A stretch of 23,895 nt of DNA from CAYQTL01 sp964420405 (GTDB taxonomy: Bacteria > Acidobacteriota > Thermoanaerobaculia > Thermoanaerobaculales > Sulfomarinibacteraceae). Made by a program: the position numbers and the translations under genes. Where the stretch lies: positions 1-23,895 of the forward strand of contig CAYQTL010000080.1 of assembly GCA_964420405.1 (NCBI GenBank). The letters run 5' to 3'. Under the pieces are notes generated by a model. That model saw only the letters and a list, made by a program, of their open reading frames with translations. It was not told the DNA's origin and made no database searches. Of the stretch, positions 14,248 through 21,409 are shown in pieces; position 1 is the first letter of the stretch, and every line of letters begins with the position of its first letter.

Positions 14248-16185
14248 CTACCGGTCCCGGAACCAGTAGCGGACCGTCACCGTCGCCCAGGTCGTGACGC
14301 GGACGCCGTCCTTCTCGGCCGGCTTGAACCGGTACTCCCGCACCGCCGCCGTCACCGCCTGGGGGATGCCAAAACCGTCGTGGTCGGCCCGCAGCACCTC
14401 GACGTTCTCCACCGCGCCGTCGGCGTTGACCAGGGCGCGGACGATGGTCATGCCCCGCCGGCTCGAGCGGACCGCCTGCCGCGGCCACGTCACCGGCGCC
14501 TCCTTGAGCACCACCGGCGCAACGTCCACGTGCTCCGGCTCGACGAACTGGTTCCGTTGCACCGGCTCGGCGACGGCGGTCGTGGCAGCTGCCGCCACCT
14601 GCCTGGCCGGAGCCGCCGTGGCGGTCGGCGCCGCGACCGCGGCGGCCGGCGGCGTCGGCGTCTCCACGACCGCCGCGACCCGGCGCTGGGCCTCCTGCTC
14701 GGCCACCGCGGTGGCGGTCGCCGCCCGCTGGGCCTGCACCTGCTTGCGCGACTCCTCCAGCAGTCGCTGCCGCTCGGCCTCGAGGGCCTCCTGCTGGCGA
14801 CGCTGCTGCTGCTCGGCGGCGGCGAGCTGGCGCTCGATCTCGGCCTGCTGGCGGGCCTCCTCGGCCGAGATGCCGCCGCCGGCCGAGCGCTGCTGGGACT
14901 CCCGCAGCTGGCGCTGGAGCTCGTCGATCCGCAGCTGGCGGTCCTCGAGCTCGGAGCGGATCTCCTGCTCCTTCTCGGCCATCTGCTGCTGCACGAGCTG
15001 CTGCACGAGCGCCTGGAGGCGCTCGTCCTCGGCCTGCTGGCGGGCCGCCACCTCCTCAGCGGTCGGCGTCGGCGGCACCGGCGGCGGCGCAGGCGACCGG
15101 TTGAGCATCACCACCGCCACGACCGCGACCGCGACTGCGGCGACGGCGATGCCGATGAGCGGCCCCCGACCGCCGCCACGCCCCGCCGGCGCCCCGGCGG
15201 CGGGCTCCGGCTCGGGCGCGGGCTCGGGCGCGAGATAGGGCGTCAGGTCGAGCTCCCCCTCGGCCAGCCGCTCCTTCTCCTCGGCCTCGATGTCGGACCT
15301 GAACAGCCGGTCCATGAACAGCGCGAGGTTGAAGGTCGTCGGCGAGTAGGCGCCCCCGTACAGCAGCTTGTCGAGCTCCTTCTTGAAGTCGGCCGCCGAG
15401 GAGAACCGCTCCTCGGCCCGGGTCGCCAGGGCGCGGGTCAGCAGCGTCGCGATGTCGGCCGGCACCGGGCTGTCGTCGTAGGCGAGCTCGGCGGCGTCGA
15501 CGGCGCCGACCCGGTCCTCCGGCGCCGCGGGGAGCGGCCGCCCGGTCAGGAGGTGGTACAGGATCGCGCCGAGCGAGTAGACGTCGCCCCGCTTCGAGGC
15601 CGTCCTGGTGACGAGCACCTCGGGCGCGAGGTACGGCGCCAGCTCCGCGGCGGCGTCCGCGTCGTCGAGCACGCCGAGCAGCTGGTCGGCGACGCCGAAC
15701 GCCGCGACCTGGCCCTCGCCGTCGGTGCTGACGAGCACCAGCCCGGGATGCAGACAGCCGTGGACGAGGGCGCTGCCGCCGACCTCGACGGTCAGGGCTG
15801 CCGCCAGCCCGAGGGCGATCTTCTCGAGGATCAGCAGGGCGTTGTCGACCGGGACCGGGAACCCCTCGTCGTGGGCGGCCGCGAACACCCGGCTGAGGGG
15901 CTGCGCCGGCATGTAGTCGGTGGCCAGCGCCGGGACGCCGCCGACCTCGAGGTAGCGCGGCCCGGCGGCGACGTTGGCCGCCTGCAGCACGTCGCCGACG
16001 CGACGGGCCGTGGGAAGCTGCTCGCGCACGTCGCCGCGGGGAACCGCCGCGCCGTCGAAGACCCGCAGCCAGACGACCCGTGCGAGGCCGCTCCGGTCGA
16101 GCTCCCCCGCGCGACACAGGCGGCCGAGCGCGTCGGTGGCCACCTCCTTGAGCACGACGTAGTTGCCGAAGGTCGCATAGCTCAT
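14248..16185 (-). CDS. Pseudokinase - membrane helix - coiled coil - TonB C-terminal domain fusion
   Basis: A 645-residue probable inner-membrane protein. Residues 5-275 have a Ser/Thr kinase fold: APYLAPEV stands in for the APE motif, and DVYSLGAILYHLLTG and RALATRAEERFSSAADF are typical late-lobe motifs. The catalytic residues are gone, however. The HRD loop reads HGCLHPGLVLV (142-152), DFG reads AFG (162-164), and the VAIK-like strand VVWLRVF has no lysine. A proline/glutamate-rich linker leads to one membrane helix (about 342-361). A long Q/E/R-rich coiled coil follows (about 376-500), then an Ala/Thr/Pro linker and a TonB C-terminal domain (about 565-645; RGMTIVRALVNADGAVENVEVL, EYRFKPAEKDG). 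The kinase part would be cytoplasmic and the TonB part periplasmic. The ATG at 16185 follows GGAGGGGGG. It is the last gene after ruvX and mltG, 47 bases from mltG. Confidence 0.85.
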   Translation of the reverse strand: MSYATFGNYVVLKEVATDALGRLCRAGELDRSGLARVVWLRVFDGAAVPRGDVREQLPTARRVGDVLQAANVAAGPRYLEVGGVPALATDYMPAQPLSRVFAAAHDEGFPVPVDNALLILEKIALGLAAALTVEVGGSALVHGCLHPGLVLVSTDGEGQVAAFGVADQLLGVLDDADAAAELAPYLAPEVLVTRTASKRGDVYSLGAILYHLLTGRPLPAAPEDRVGAVDAAELAYDDSPVPADIATLLTRALATRAEERFSSAADFKKELDKLLYGGAYSPTTFNLALFMDRLFRSDIEAEEKERLAEGELDLTPYLAPEPAPEPEPAAGAPAGRGGGRGPLIGIAVAAVAVAVVAVVMLNRSPAPPPVPPTPTAEEVAARQQAEDERLQALVQQLVQQQMAEKEQEIRSELEDRQLRIDELQRQLRESQQRSAGGGISAEEARQQAEIERQLAAAEQQQRRQQEALEAERQRLLEESRKQVQAQRAATATAVAEQEAQRRVAAVVETPTPPAAAVAAPTATAAPARQVAAAATTAVAEPVQRNQFVEPEHVDVAPVVLKEAPVTWPRQAVRSSRRGMTIVRALVNADGAVENVEVLRADHDGFGIPQAVTAAVREYRFKPAEKDGVRVTTWATVTVRYWFRDR

Positions 16186-16232
16186 CGGAGCCCCCCTCCA
16201 TCGATCACGCTACCATCGGCGGTTCCAGACGG

Positions 16233-17240
16233 TCAATCACGGGAGCGGCGCAGACGCGCCACCGCCCGGTTGTGCTCGGCGAGGGTGTGGGAGAAGGCGT
16301 GGCCGCCTTCCGGACGGGCGACGAAGTACAGCAGCCGGTGTTGCTCGGGCGCGAGCGCGGCGGCGAGCGCCGCGCGGCCCGGCGAGTTGATGGGTCCCGG
16401 CGGCAGACCCGGGTAGCGGTAGGTGTTGTAGGGGTCGTCGACCGCGAGGTGGACCCGCAGCAGCGGCCCCTCGAGGCCACCACGGCGTTCGAGTGCGTAC
16501 ACCACCGTCGGGTCGCACTGCAGCAGCATCCCCCGGCGCAGGCGGTTGAGGAACACGCCGGCGACACGCGGCCGCTCCTCCGGCACCGAGGTCTCCGCCT
16601 CGACCAGGGACGCGAGCGTCACCACTTCGTGCACGTCGCCCCAGGGCGCCTGGGGAGCGCTCGCCACGGCCTCCCGCCAGACACCCCGGAACTGGGACAC
16701 CAGGTGGCGTCCGGCGGCGTCGGCGTCGAGGCCGACCGCGAACCGGTAGGTCTCGGGGAACAGGTACCCCTCCAGCGAGGTCGCCCGCGGCGCCAGGTCC
16801 GCGATCCACTCCGTACGGGCCAGCACCCGGCGCCAGTCGTCGCGGCTGCCGAGACCGGCGGCGACGAACGCGGCCGCGATCTGCCGCGCGTTCGCGCCCT
16901 CGACGATCGTGACCTGGATCGTCTCGACCTCGCCCGCGAGCAGCCGCCGGAGGGCGTCGGCGCCGGTGGTGCGCGGCGGAAACCGGTAGCGTCCGAAGCG
17001 CGGCGTCCGGTCGTCGCCGAACGCCGCCAGCCACAGCCGCCCGGCGAGCGGCGAGCCGAGCAGGTCCGCCGCAGCGAGGTCCTCGAGCACAGCACGGGTG
17101 GTGCGGCCCGGCGGGACCTCGAGGTCCACCGCCACCGGTGGACCGGGACGGTGCAGGGCCGACCACCACCACGCGCCGGCCGCGACGACCGCGACGACGA
17201 CGAGGGCCGCGAGCCCAACCCACGGCCGCATCCGCGCCAC
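16233..17240 (-). CDS. mltG: Endolytic murein transglycosylase MltG
   Basis: MltG (YceG) cleaves nascent peptidoglycan strands at the inner membrane and is thought to end glycan polymerisation. The 335-residue product has one N-terminal membrane helix (about 8-27), a LysM-like region (VDLEVPPGRTTRAVLEDL), and the catalytic domain. The catalytic glutamate lies in LASLVEAETSVPEERPRVA (E214 counting from the GTG). The downstream signatures FLNRLRRGMLLQCDPTVVYAL and YNTYRYPGLPPGPINSPG are diagnostic. GTG 17240 is preferred because a GGGG tract of GGAGGGGGG lies about 9 bases upstream; ATG 17231 is the alternative. It starts 2 bases after the ruvX stop, so the two are co-transcribed and probably translationally coupled. 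ruvX and mltG are also close neighbours in Bacillus. The frame is open far upstream but is antisense to other genes there. Confidence 0.95.
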   Translation of the reverse strand: MARMRPWVGLAALVVVAVVAAGAWWWSALHRPGPPVAVDLEVPPGRTTRAVLEDLAAADLLGSPLAGRLWLAAFGDDRTPRFGRYRFPPRTTGADALRRLLAGEVETIQVTIVEGANARQIAAAFVAAGLGSRDDWRRVLARTEWIADLAPRATSLEGYLFPETYRFAVGLDADAAGRHLVSQFRGVWREAVASAPQAPWGDVHEVVTLASLVEAETSVPEERPRVAGVFLNRLRRGMLLQCDPTVVYALERRGGLEGPLLRVHLAVDDPYNTYRYPGLPPGPINSPGRAALAAALAPEQHRLLYFVARPEGGHAFSHTLAEHNRAVARLRRSRD

Positions 17241-17242
17241 CG

Positions 17243-17653
17243 TCAGCGTCCCCCCTCCGATGCGGACGCCAGGTACTCCTCGAGGATCACCTGGGCGGCG
17301 ATGTGGTCGACCGGGGCGCGGCGGGGAAGACCCGCGGCCCGGGCGCGGCGCCGGGCCTCGTCGGTGGTCAGCAGCTCCGGCTGGAGCACGGCCTCGAGGC
17401 CGTGGGCCCGGATCGCCTCGGCGAGCAGCTCGCTGCGCCGGCACGCCGGGGTCGGCCCGCCGTCGGCGTCCGTCGGCCATCCCACGACCACCGTCTCCGC
17501 GTCGAGGCGTCGGGCGGCGTCGGCGATCGCCCTCGCCGCCGCCTCGATGCCGCCGGCGGCGATCACCTCCAGCGGCGACACCACGCCGGTCCGGCCGTCT
17601 CCGACCGCCAGGCCGAGCCGTCTGCCTCCAGGGTCGACGCCGAGGTACCGCAC
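17243..17653 (-). CDS. ruvX: RuvX/YqgF family RNase H-fold nuclease
   Basis: RuvX (YqgF) is a conserved cytoplasmic nuclease implicated in pre-16S rRNA 5' processing and proposed as a Holliday-junction resolvase. The 136-residue protein has the usual length. It opens with RYLGVDPGGRRLGLAVGD, giving the first catalytic aspartate (D7). It continues with VVVGWPTDADGG, LLTTDEARRRA, and a C-terminal DHIAAQVILEEYL containing the last acidic residue (D116). GTG 17653 is chosen because the fold begins there. No Shine-Dalgarno precedes it; TACAAT ends 6 bases upstream, so a leaderless transcript is likely. It heads the ruvX-mltG-pseudokinase cluster and is divergent from the thiolase gene. Confidence 0.93.
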   Translation of the reverse strand: MRYLGVDPGGRRLGLAVGDGRTGVVSPLEVIAAGGIEAAARAIADAARRLDAETVVVGWPTDADGGPTPACRRSELLAEAIRAHGLEAVLQPELLTTDEARRRARAAGLPRRAPVDHIAAQVILEEYLASASEGGR

Positions 17654-17659
17654 CGACGT

Positions 17660-17665
17660 ATTGTA
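17660..17665 (-). promoter_or_regulatory. Putative -10 box (TACAAT) of the ruvX-mltG cluster
   Basis: On the minus strand TACAAT is followed by 6 bases and then the GTG of ruvX. No -35 is evident. This is the tightest leaderless geometry in the window together with aroB. Confidence 0.5.
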
Positions 17666-17696
17666 GGCATGCCGCGCCCGGCCCGCCGGTGGAGGC

Positions 17697-17702
17697 TACA
17701 AT
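17697..17702 (+). promoter_or_regulatory. Putative -10 box (TACAAT) of the thiolase-lptD unit
   Basis: The same hexamer as on the opposite strand 37 bases away. Here it leaves about 30 bases of leader, including GGAGG (17730-17734) before the ATG at 17739, so this gene would have an ordinary leader. No clear -35 is seen. Confidence 0.45.
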
Positions 17703-17738
17703 GGCCGTCCCCGCAGCCCGCGGGCAACTGGAGGTCAG

Positions 17739-18932
17739 ATGCACCACGCCGACACCGATATCGTCCTGCTCGCCGCCGCGAGAACGCCGATCGGCGCGTT
17801 CCTCGGCAGCCTGTCCACCGTCCCGGCGCCGCGCCTCGGCGCGACGGTCATCGGCGCCGCCCTCCAGCGGGCCGGCGTCGCGCCCGAGAAGGTCGAGCAG
17901 GTCCTGATGGGCAACGTGCTGCAGGCCGGGGTGGGCCAGGCGCCCGCGCGCCAGGCCGCGATCTACGCCGGCGTGCCGGTCGACGCGGGCGCCGTGACGA
18001 TCCACAAGGTCTGCGCATCGGGGCTGAAGGCGGTCCTGGTAGCCGCCAACGACATTCGGTGCGGCGACTACTCCCTGGCGGTGGCCGGCGGCATGGAGAG
18101 CATGTCGATGGCGCCGTACCTGCTGCCGAAGGCACGCACCGGCTACCGTCTCGGCCACGGGCAGATCCTCGACCACACCGTCCACGACGGCCTGTGGGAC
18201 CCGTACGGCGACACGCACATGGGCAACTGCGCCGAGACCTGCGCCCGCCACTACGAGGTGTCGCGCGAGGAGCAGGACGACTACGCTCGGCGGTCCTACG
18301 AGCGCGCCCGCGCGGCCGCGGAGGACGGCACCGCGGCGGCCGAGATCGCGCCGGTGGAGGTCCCCGGCCGCAAGGGCGCCGTGACGGTGGTGGACACCGA
18401 CGAGGAGCCGTACAAGTCCGACCTCGAGAAGATGGCCACGCTGCGGCCGGCGTTCGACCGCGACGGTACCGTGACCGCCGCCAACGCGTCCAAGATCAAC
18501 GACGGCGCCGCCGCCGTGGTGGTGGCCTCGGCCGCCCGCGCCGCCGAGCTCGGGGTGACCCCGGTCGCCCGGATCGTGGCCTCGGCCACGGCGTCCCAGG
18601 AGCCCGAGTGGTTCACCACCGCACCGGTCGGGGCGATCCGCACGGTGCTGGACCGCGCGGGAATCGGGATCGGCGACATCGACGTCTTCGAGATCAACGA
18701 GGCGTTCGCGGTCGTCGCCCTGGCCGCGATCCGGGAGCTCGACCTGCCGGTCGAGAAGGTCAACCCGTTCGGCGGCGCGGTGGCTCTCGGCCACCCGATC
18801 GGCGCCTCCGGCGCGCGGATCCTGACGACGCTGCTCAACGGCCTCGAGCGGCGCGGCGGCCGGTACGGCTGCGCCGCCATCTGCAACGGCGGCGGCGAGG
18901 CGGTGTCGGTCGTCGTCGAGCGGCTCGGCTGA
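17739..18932 (+). CDS. Acetyl-CoA acetyltransferase (thiolase)
   Basis: A 397-residue thiolase II-type enzyme that condenses two acetyl-CoA to acetoacetyl-CoA, or runs the reverse reaction, in the cytoplasm. The nucleophilic cysteine is C92 in HKVCASGLKAV. The other catalytic residues are H352 in LGHPIGASGARI and C382 in AICNGGGEA. GGMESMSMAPYLL and EINEAFAVVAL are further family blocks. Length and residue spacing match biosynthetic thiolases such as AtoB/PhaA. The ATG follows GGAGG by 4 bases. The lptD start lies 27 bases after the stop, so the two are probably co-transcribed although functionally unrelated. Whether it works in ketone-body or polyester synthesis, isoprenoid synthesis or beta-oxidation cannot be told; no partner dehydrogenase or synthase is adjacent. 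Confidence 0.94.
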   Translation: MHHADTDIVLLAAARTPIGAFLGSLSTVPAPRLGATVIGAALQRAGVAPEKVEQVLMGNVLQAGVGQAPARQAAIYAGVPVDAGAVTIHKVCASGLKAVLVAANDIRCGDYSLAVAGGMESMSMAPYLLPKARTGYRLGHGQILDHTVHDGLWDPYGDTHMGNCAETCARHYEVSREEQDDYARRSYERARAAAEDGTAAAEIAPVEVPGRKGAVTVVDTDEEPYKSDLEKMATLRPAFDRDGTVTAANASKINDGAAAVVVASAARAAELGVTPVARIVASATASQEPEWFTTAPVGAIRTVLDRAGIGIGDIDVFEINEAFAVVALAAIRELDLPVEKVNPFGGAVALGHPIGASGARILTTLLNGLERRGGRYGCAAICNGGGEAVSVVVERLG

Positions 18933-18959
18933 GGCGAGGCGCCACCGCGTGGGAGATCG

Positions 18960-21095
18960 ATGAGCCGGAGGCGGCGGTCGTCGACCGGGGCCGCGGTCCC
19001 GGCCGTGCTGGTGCTGCTGGCGACCCTCGTCGCGCCCGCCGCGGCGGCCGAGGAGCCGGCGGTCGAGGGTCCGGTGCGGCTCTACGCGGAGCGCCAGGAG
19101 TACGTGGGCGACCGGCTGTGGCGTGGGGAGGGCGGTGTCCACGTGCTGTACCAGGACGTGGAGATCCGCTGCCAGCGGATGGAGTACGACCGGGAGTCCA
19201 TGGACCTGGTCGCCGAGGGCGAGGTGGTGCTCGACCAGGGACCGACCCGTTTCACCGCCGACGAGCTGCACTACAACCTGCGTACCAAGACCGGCCTGTT
19301 CGTCAACGGCAGCGGCGAGTTCCCACCGTACTACTCGTTCACCGGCGAGCTGATCGAGAAGCTCGACGCGACCCGGTACCGGATCGAGAACGCCACCTTC
19401 ACATCCTGCGAGCCGGGCGAGCGGCCGCCGTGGCACTTCGAGGTCCGTTCGGCCGACATCGAGGAGGAGGGCTACGGCCGGTTCCGCAGCCCGACCGTCA
19501 ACGTCAAGGGCGTCCCGGTGTTCTACCTGCCGTACCTGGTGTGGCCGGTCAAGCGGGAGCGAGCGCCCGGCCTGCTGATGCCCGGCATCGGCTACTCGGA
19601 CCGGCGTGGCTTCTACCTCGGCAACGCCCTGTACGTTCCCCTCGGGCGCAGCTACGACACCACCTTCTACCTCGACTACTACTCGCGGGGCTTCTACGGG
19701 TTCGGCACCGAGTGGCGGTGGGCGCCGGTCGCCCGCTCGAGCGGCGAGATCACGCTGTCGACCATCTACGACGACCAGGAGGGGCGCTGGGAGTGGAAGG
19801 TCGACGGTCGTCACGAGCAGGACGACTTTCTCGGCTTCCGCCTCCTGGCGGAGGTGGAGGACCTGTCCGACGTCGACTTCTTCCAGGACTTCGAGCGCTC
19901 CTTCGACCGCACCACCCGCCGCGACGTCTACTCCTACCTCTTCCTGACACGGACGTTCGGCTCGGCCGCCCTGAACCTCCGGGCCGACCGGCGGACCACC
20001 TTCTTCGAGCCGGACGACGTCAGGCTGCACCAGCTGCCCGAGGTGGAGCTGCGGGTCCGCTCGACCCGGATCGGGACCAGCTCGCTGTACTGGTCGCTGA
20101 TCTCGTCGGTCAACCTGTTCGACGTCGACCGCGGCGGCGAGCTGAAGGCCACCTACGGCCGCGCCGACCTGTTCCCGGAGCTGTCCTACACGCTCCCTGG
20201 ACCGCTGTGGCTGACGGTGACGCCGCGGGTGGGGCTGCGAGGGACGTACTGGACCCACCAGCTGAGCGAAGACCGCATGAGCTTCGTCGAGGACGGCCTC
20301 GACCGCAGCTACCTGTCAGCCGGCGTCGACGTGGTCGGGCCGTCGGTGTCGCGGGTGTTCGACCGTCCGATCGGCCCGTACTCGAGGTTCAAGCACCTGA
20401 TCGAGCCCCGCGTCGAGTACAACTTCGTGTCCGACGTGGAGGAGCAGGACCGGACGCCGCGCTTCGACGAGGTCGACTCGGTGCTGGTCATCAACCGGCT
20501 ACGGGTGACCCTCGCCAACCGCCTCTTCGCCCGCTCCCGCAAGGGCGTCGGCGCAAGCGAGATCGCCTCCTTCGAGCTGTTCCAGGACTACTCCTTCGAC
20601 CAGCCGCTGAACCGTGGCGACGGGGTCCGCACCAGCCAGTACGGCCCGCTCGGTGCGGCCCTGCGGGTGGCGCCGCGGCCCGGCACCACGGTCGACGCCC
20701 GGGCGTCGTGGGACACCCTGTTCGACAGCCTCCAGTCCACCTCGCTGTCGGCCGGCTGGTACCGCGACGGCCCCTCGCTCAACCTCACCTGGTACCAGTC
20801 GTTCCAGCCCTCCACCGGCGAGCGGGTGTCGTCGCAGGCGCGCACCGTGCTCGGCTGGCGCAAGACCGGCTTCCCGCTCCAGGCGAGCCTGCATCTCAGC
20901 TACGACATCGAGAAGTCCGAGTTCCAGCAGCAGCAGCTGCGGCTGCACTACGAGGGCAGCTGCTGGGGGATCTCGGCGGAGTACCGGGACCTCAGGATCG
21001 GCGCGTTCCCGTCGCGGGACTACCAGATCGTCATCAGCCTCAAGGGGGTCGGCTCGCTGCCCGAGATCAAGGGGAGCCTGGGGGGGACGGAGTAA
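18960..21095 (+). CDS. lptD: LPS-assembly outer-membrane protein LptD
   Basis: LptD forms the outer-membrane barrel that, plugged by LptE, inserts lipopolysaccharide into the outer leaflet. The 711-residue product has a signal peptide (about 10-30, LVLLATLVAPAAAA) and an OstA/LptA-like periplasmic domain (about 38-155; VRLYAERQEYVGDRLW, MEYDRESMDLVAEGEVVL, FTADELHYNLRT). The LptD barrel follows, opening with VPVFYLPYLVWPVKRERAPGLLMPGIGYSDRRGFYLG. Cysteines are few: C71, C150 and C668. The C150 (FTSCEPGERPPW) and C668 (EGSCWGISAEYRD) positions resemble the inter-domain disulfide partners of E. coli LptD, but the C-terminal double cysteine is reduced to one. The ATG at 18960 follows GGGAG by 4 bases. 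Its presence implies the organism makes LPS or a related glycolipid. Confidence 0.93.
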   Translation: MSRRRRSSTGAAVPAVLVLLATLVAPAAAAEEPAVEGPVRLYAERQEYVGDRLWRGEGGVHVLYQDVEIRCQRMEYDRESMDLVAEGEVVLDQGPTRFTADELHYNLRTKTGLFVNGSGEFPPYYSFTGELIEKLDATRYRIENATFTSCEPGERPPWHFEVRSADIEEEGYGRFRSPTVNVKGVPVFYLPYLVWPVKRERAPGLLMPGIGYSDRRGFYLGNALYVPLGRSYDTTFYLDYYSRGFYGFGTEWRWAPVARSSGEITLSTIYDDQEGRWEWKVDGRHEQDDFLGFRLLAEVEDLSDVDFFQDFERSFDRTTRRDVYSYLFLTRTFGSAALNLRADRRTTFFEPDDVRLHQLPEVELRVRSTRIGTSSLYWSLISSVNLFDVDRGGELKATYGRADLFPELSYTLPGPLWLTVTPRVGLRGTYWTHQLSEDRMSFVEDGLDRSYLSAGVDVVGPSVSRVFDRPIGPYSRFKHLIEPRVEYNFVSDVEEQDRTPRFDEVDSVLVINRLRVTLANRLFARSRKGVGASEIASFELFQDYSFDQPLNRGDGVRTSQYGPLGAALRVAPRPGTTVDARASWDTLFDSLQSTSLSAGWYRDGPSLNLTWYQSFQPSTGERVSSQARTVLGWRKTGFPLQASLHLSYDIEKSEFQQQQLRLHYEGSCWGISAEYRDLRIGAFPSRDYQIVISLKGVGSLPEIKGSLGGTE

Positions 21096-21124
21096 CGGGC
21101 CGCGGGGCGGCGGCGCGACGGCGC

Positions 21125-21212
21125 TGGCGGAGGGAGTGGGATTCGAACCCACGGAGGCTCGCGCCTCAGCGGTTTTCAAGACCGCCGCCTTCGACCGCTC
21201 GGCCATCCCTCC
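21125..21212 (-). tRNA. tRNA-Ser (anticodon TGA)
   Basis: Read on the minus strand, the 88-base gene starts GGAGGGA and ends TCCCTCC-G-CCA, giving a perfect 7-bp acceptor stem with encoded CCA. The anticodon stem GCGGT/ACCGC holds the loop CTTGAAA, with TGA at 21178-21176. The T arm contains GGTTCGAATCCC, and the long variable arm (GAGGCGCGAGCCTC) marks the class II fold of tRNA-Ser. It reads UCA and related codons. It is convergent with lptD and divergent from the second tRNA-Ser gene. Confidence 0.97.
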
Positions 21213-21223
21213 GGCGGGCCCTC

Positions 21224-21253
21224 ACTTTACAGTCACCCCCGGCGGACGTACAA
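21224..21253 (-). promoter_or_regulatory. Putative promoter of tRNA-Ser(TGA)
   Basis: On the minus strand TTGTAC (21253-21248) and TAAAGT (21229-21224) are separated by 18 bases, with the tRNA 5' end 12 bases beyond the -10. The hexamers overlap those of the opposite-strand promoter almost exactly. The -35 is a weak match. Confidence 0.45.
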
Positions 21254-21254
21254 T
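21226..21254 (+). promoter_or_regulatory. Promoter of tRNA-Ser(GCT)
   Basis: TTTACA (21226-21231) and TACAAT (21249-21254) are separated by exactly 17 bases. Transcription would start near 21261, about 8 bases before the mature tRNA. Both hexamers match the sigma70 consensus at five of six positions. Confidence 0.7.
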
Positions 21255-21268
21255 TCCCGCTCCAGGCC

Positions 21269-21360
21269 GGTGAGGTGCTGGAGTGGTCGAACAGGGCTGC
21301 CTGCTAAGCAGTTGTCCGGGGTGACCCGGACCGGGGGTTCGAATCCCCCCCTCACCGCCA
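21269..21360 (+). tRNA. tRNA-Ser (anticodon GCT)
   Basis: The 92-base gene starts GGTGAGG and ends CCTCACC-G-CCA, a perfect acceptor stem with encoded CCA. The anticodon loop CTGCTAA gives GCT at 21303-21305, reading AGC and AGU. A long variable arm (GTCCGGGGTGACCCGGAC) and a T arm with GGTTCGAATCC fit tRNA-Ser. A hairpin terminator follows 17 bases downstream. Confidence 0.97.
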
Positions 21361-21376
21361 GCGAAGTCCGCTCGAG

Positions 21377-21399
21377 CGCCGCCGCGAGGCGGCGTTTTT
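21377..21399 (+). terminator. Rho-independent terminator after tRNA-Ser(GCT)
   Basis: A perfect 7-bp stem (CGCCGCC / GGCGGCG) with a GCGA tetraloop is followed directly by five T. It separates the tRNA from gltX, whose Shine-Dalgarno begins two bases later. It is the most canonical terminator in the window. Confidence 0.85.
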
Positions 21400-21409
21400 C
21401 GGAGCCGCG

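Noticed and set aside
17241..20258. Upstream extension of the mltG frame
   Set aside because: It crosses ruvX, thiolase and lptD in other frames; MltG starts naturally with its membrane helix near 17240.
17138..21307. A plus-strand open frame of over 4 kb overlapping thiolase, lptD and tRNA genes
   Set aside because: It runs through two well-identified genes in another frame and across both tRNA genes; it is an artefact of few stops in GC-rich DNA.
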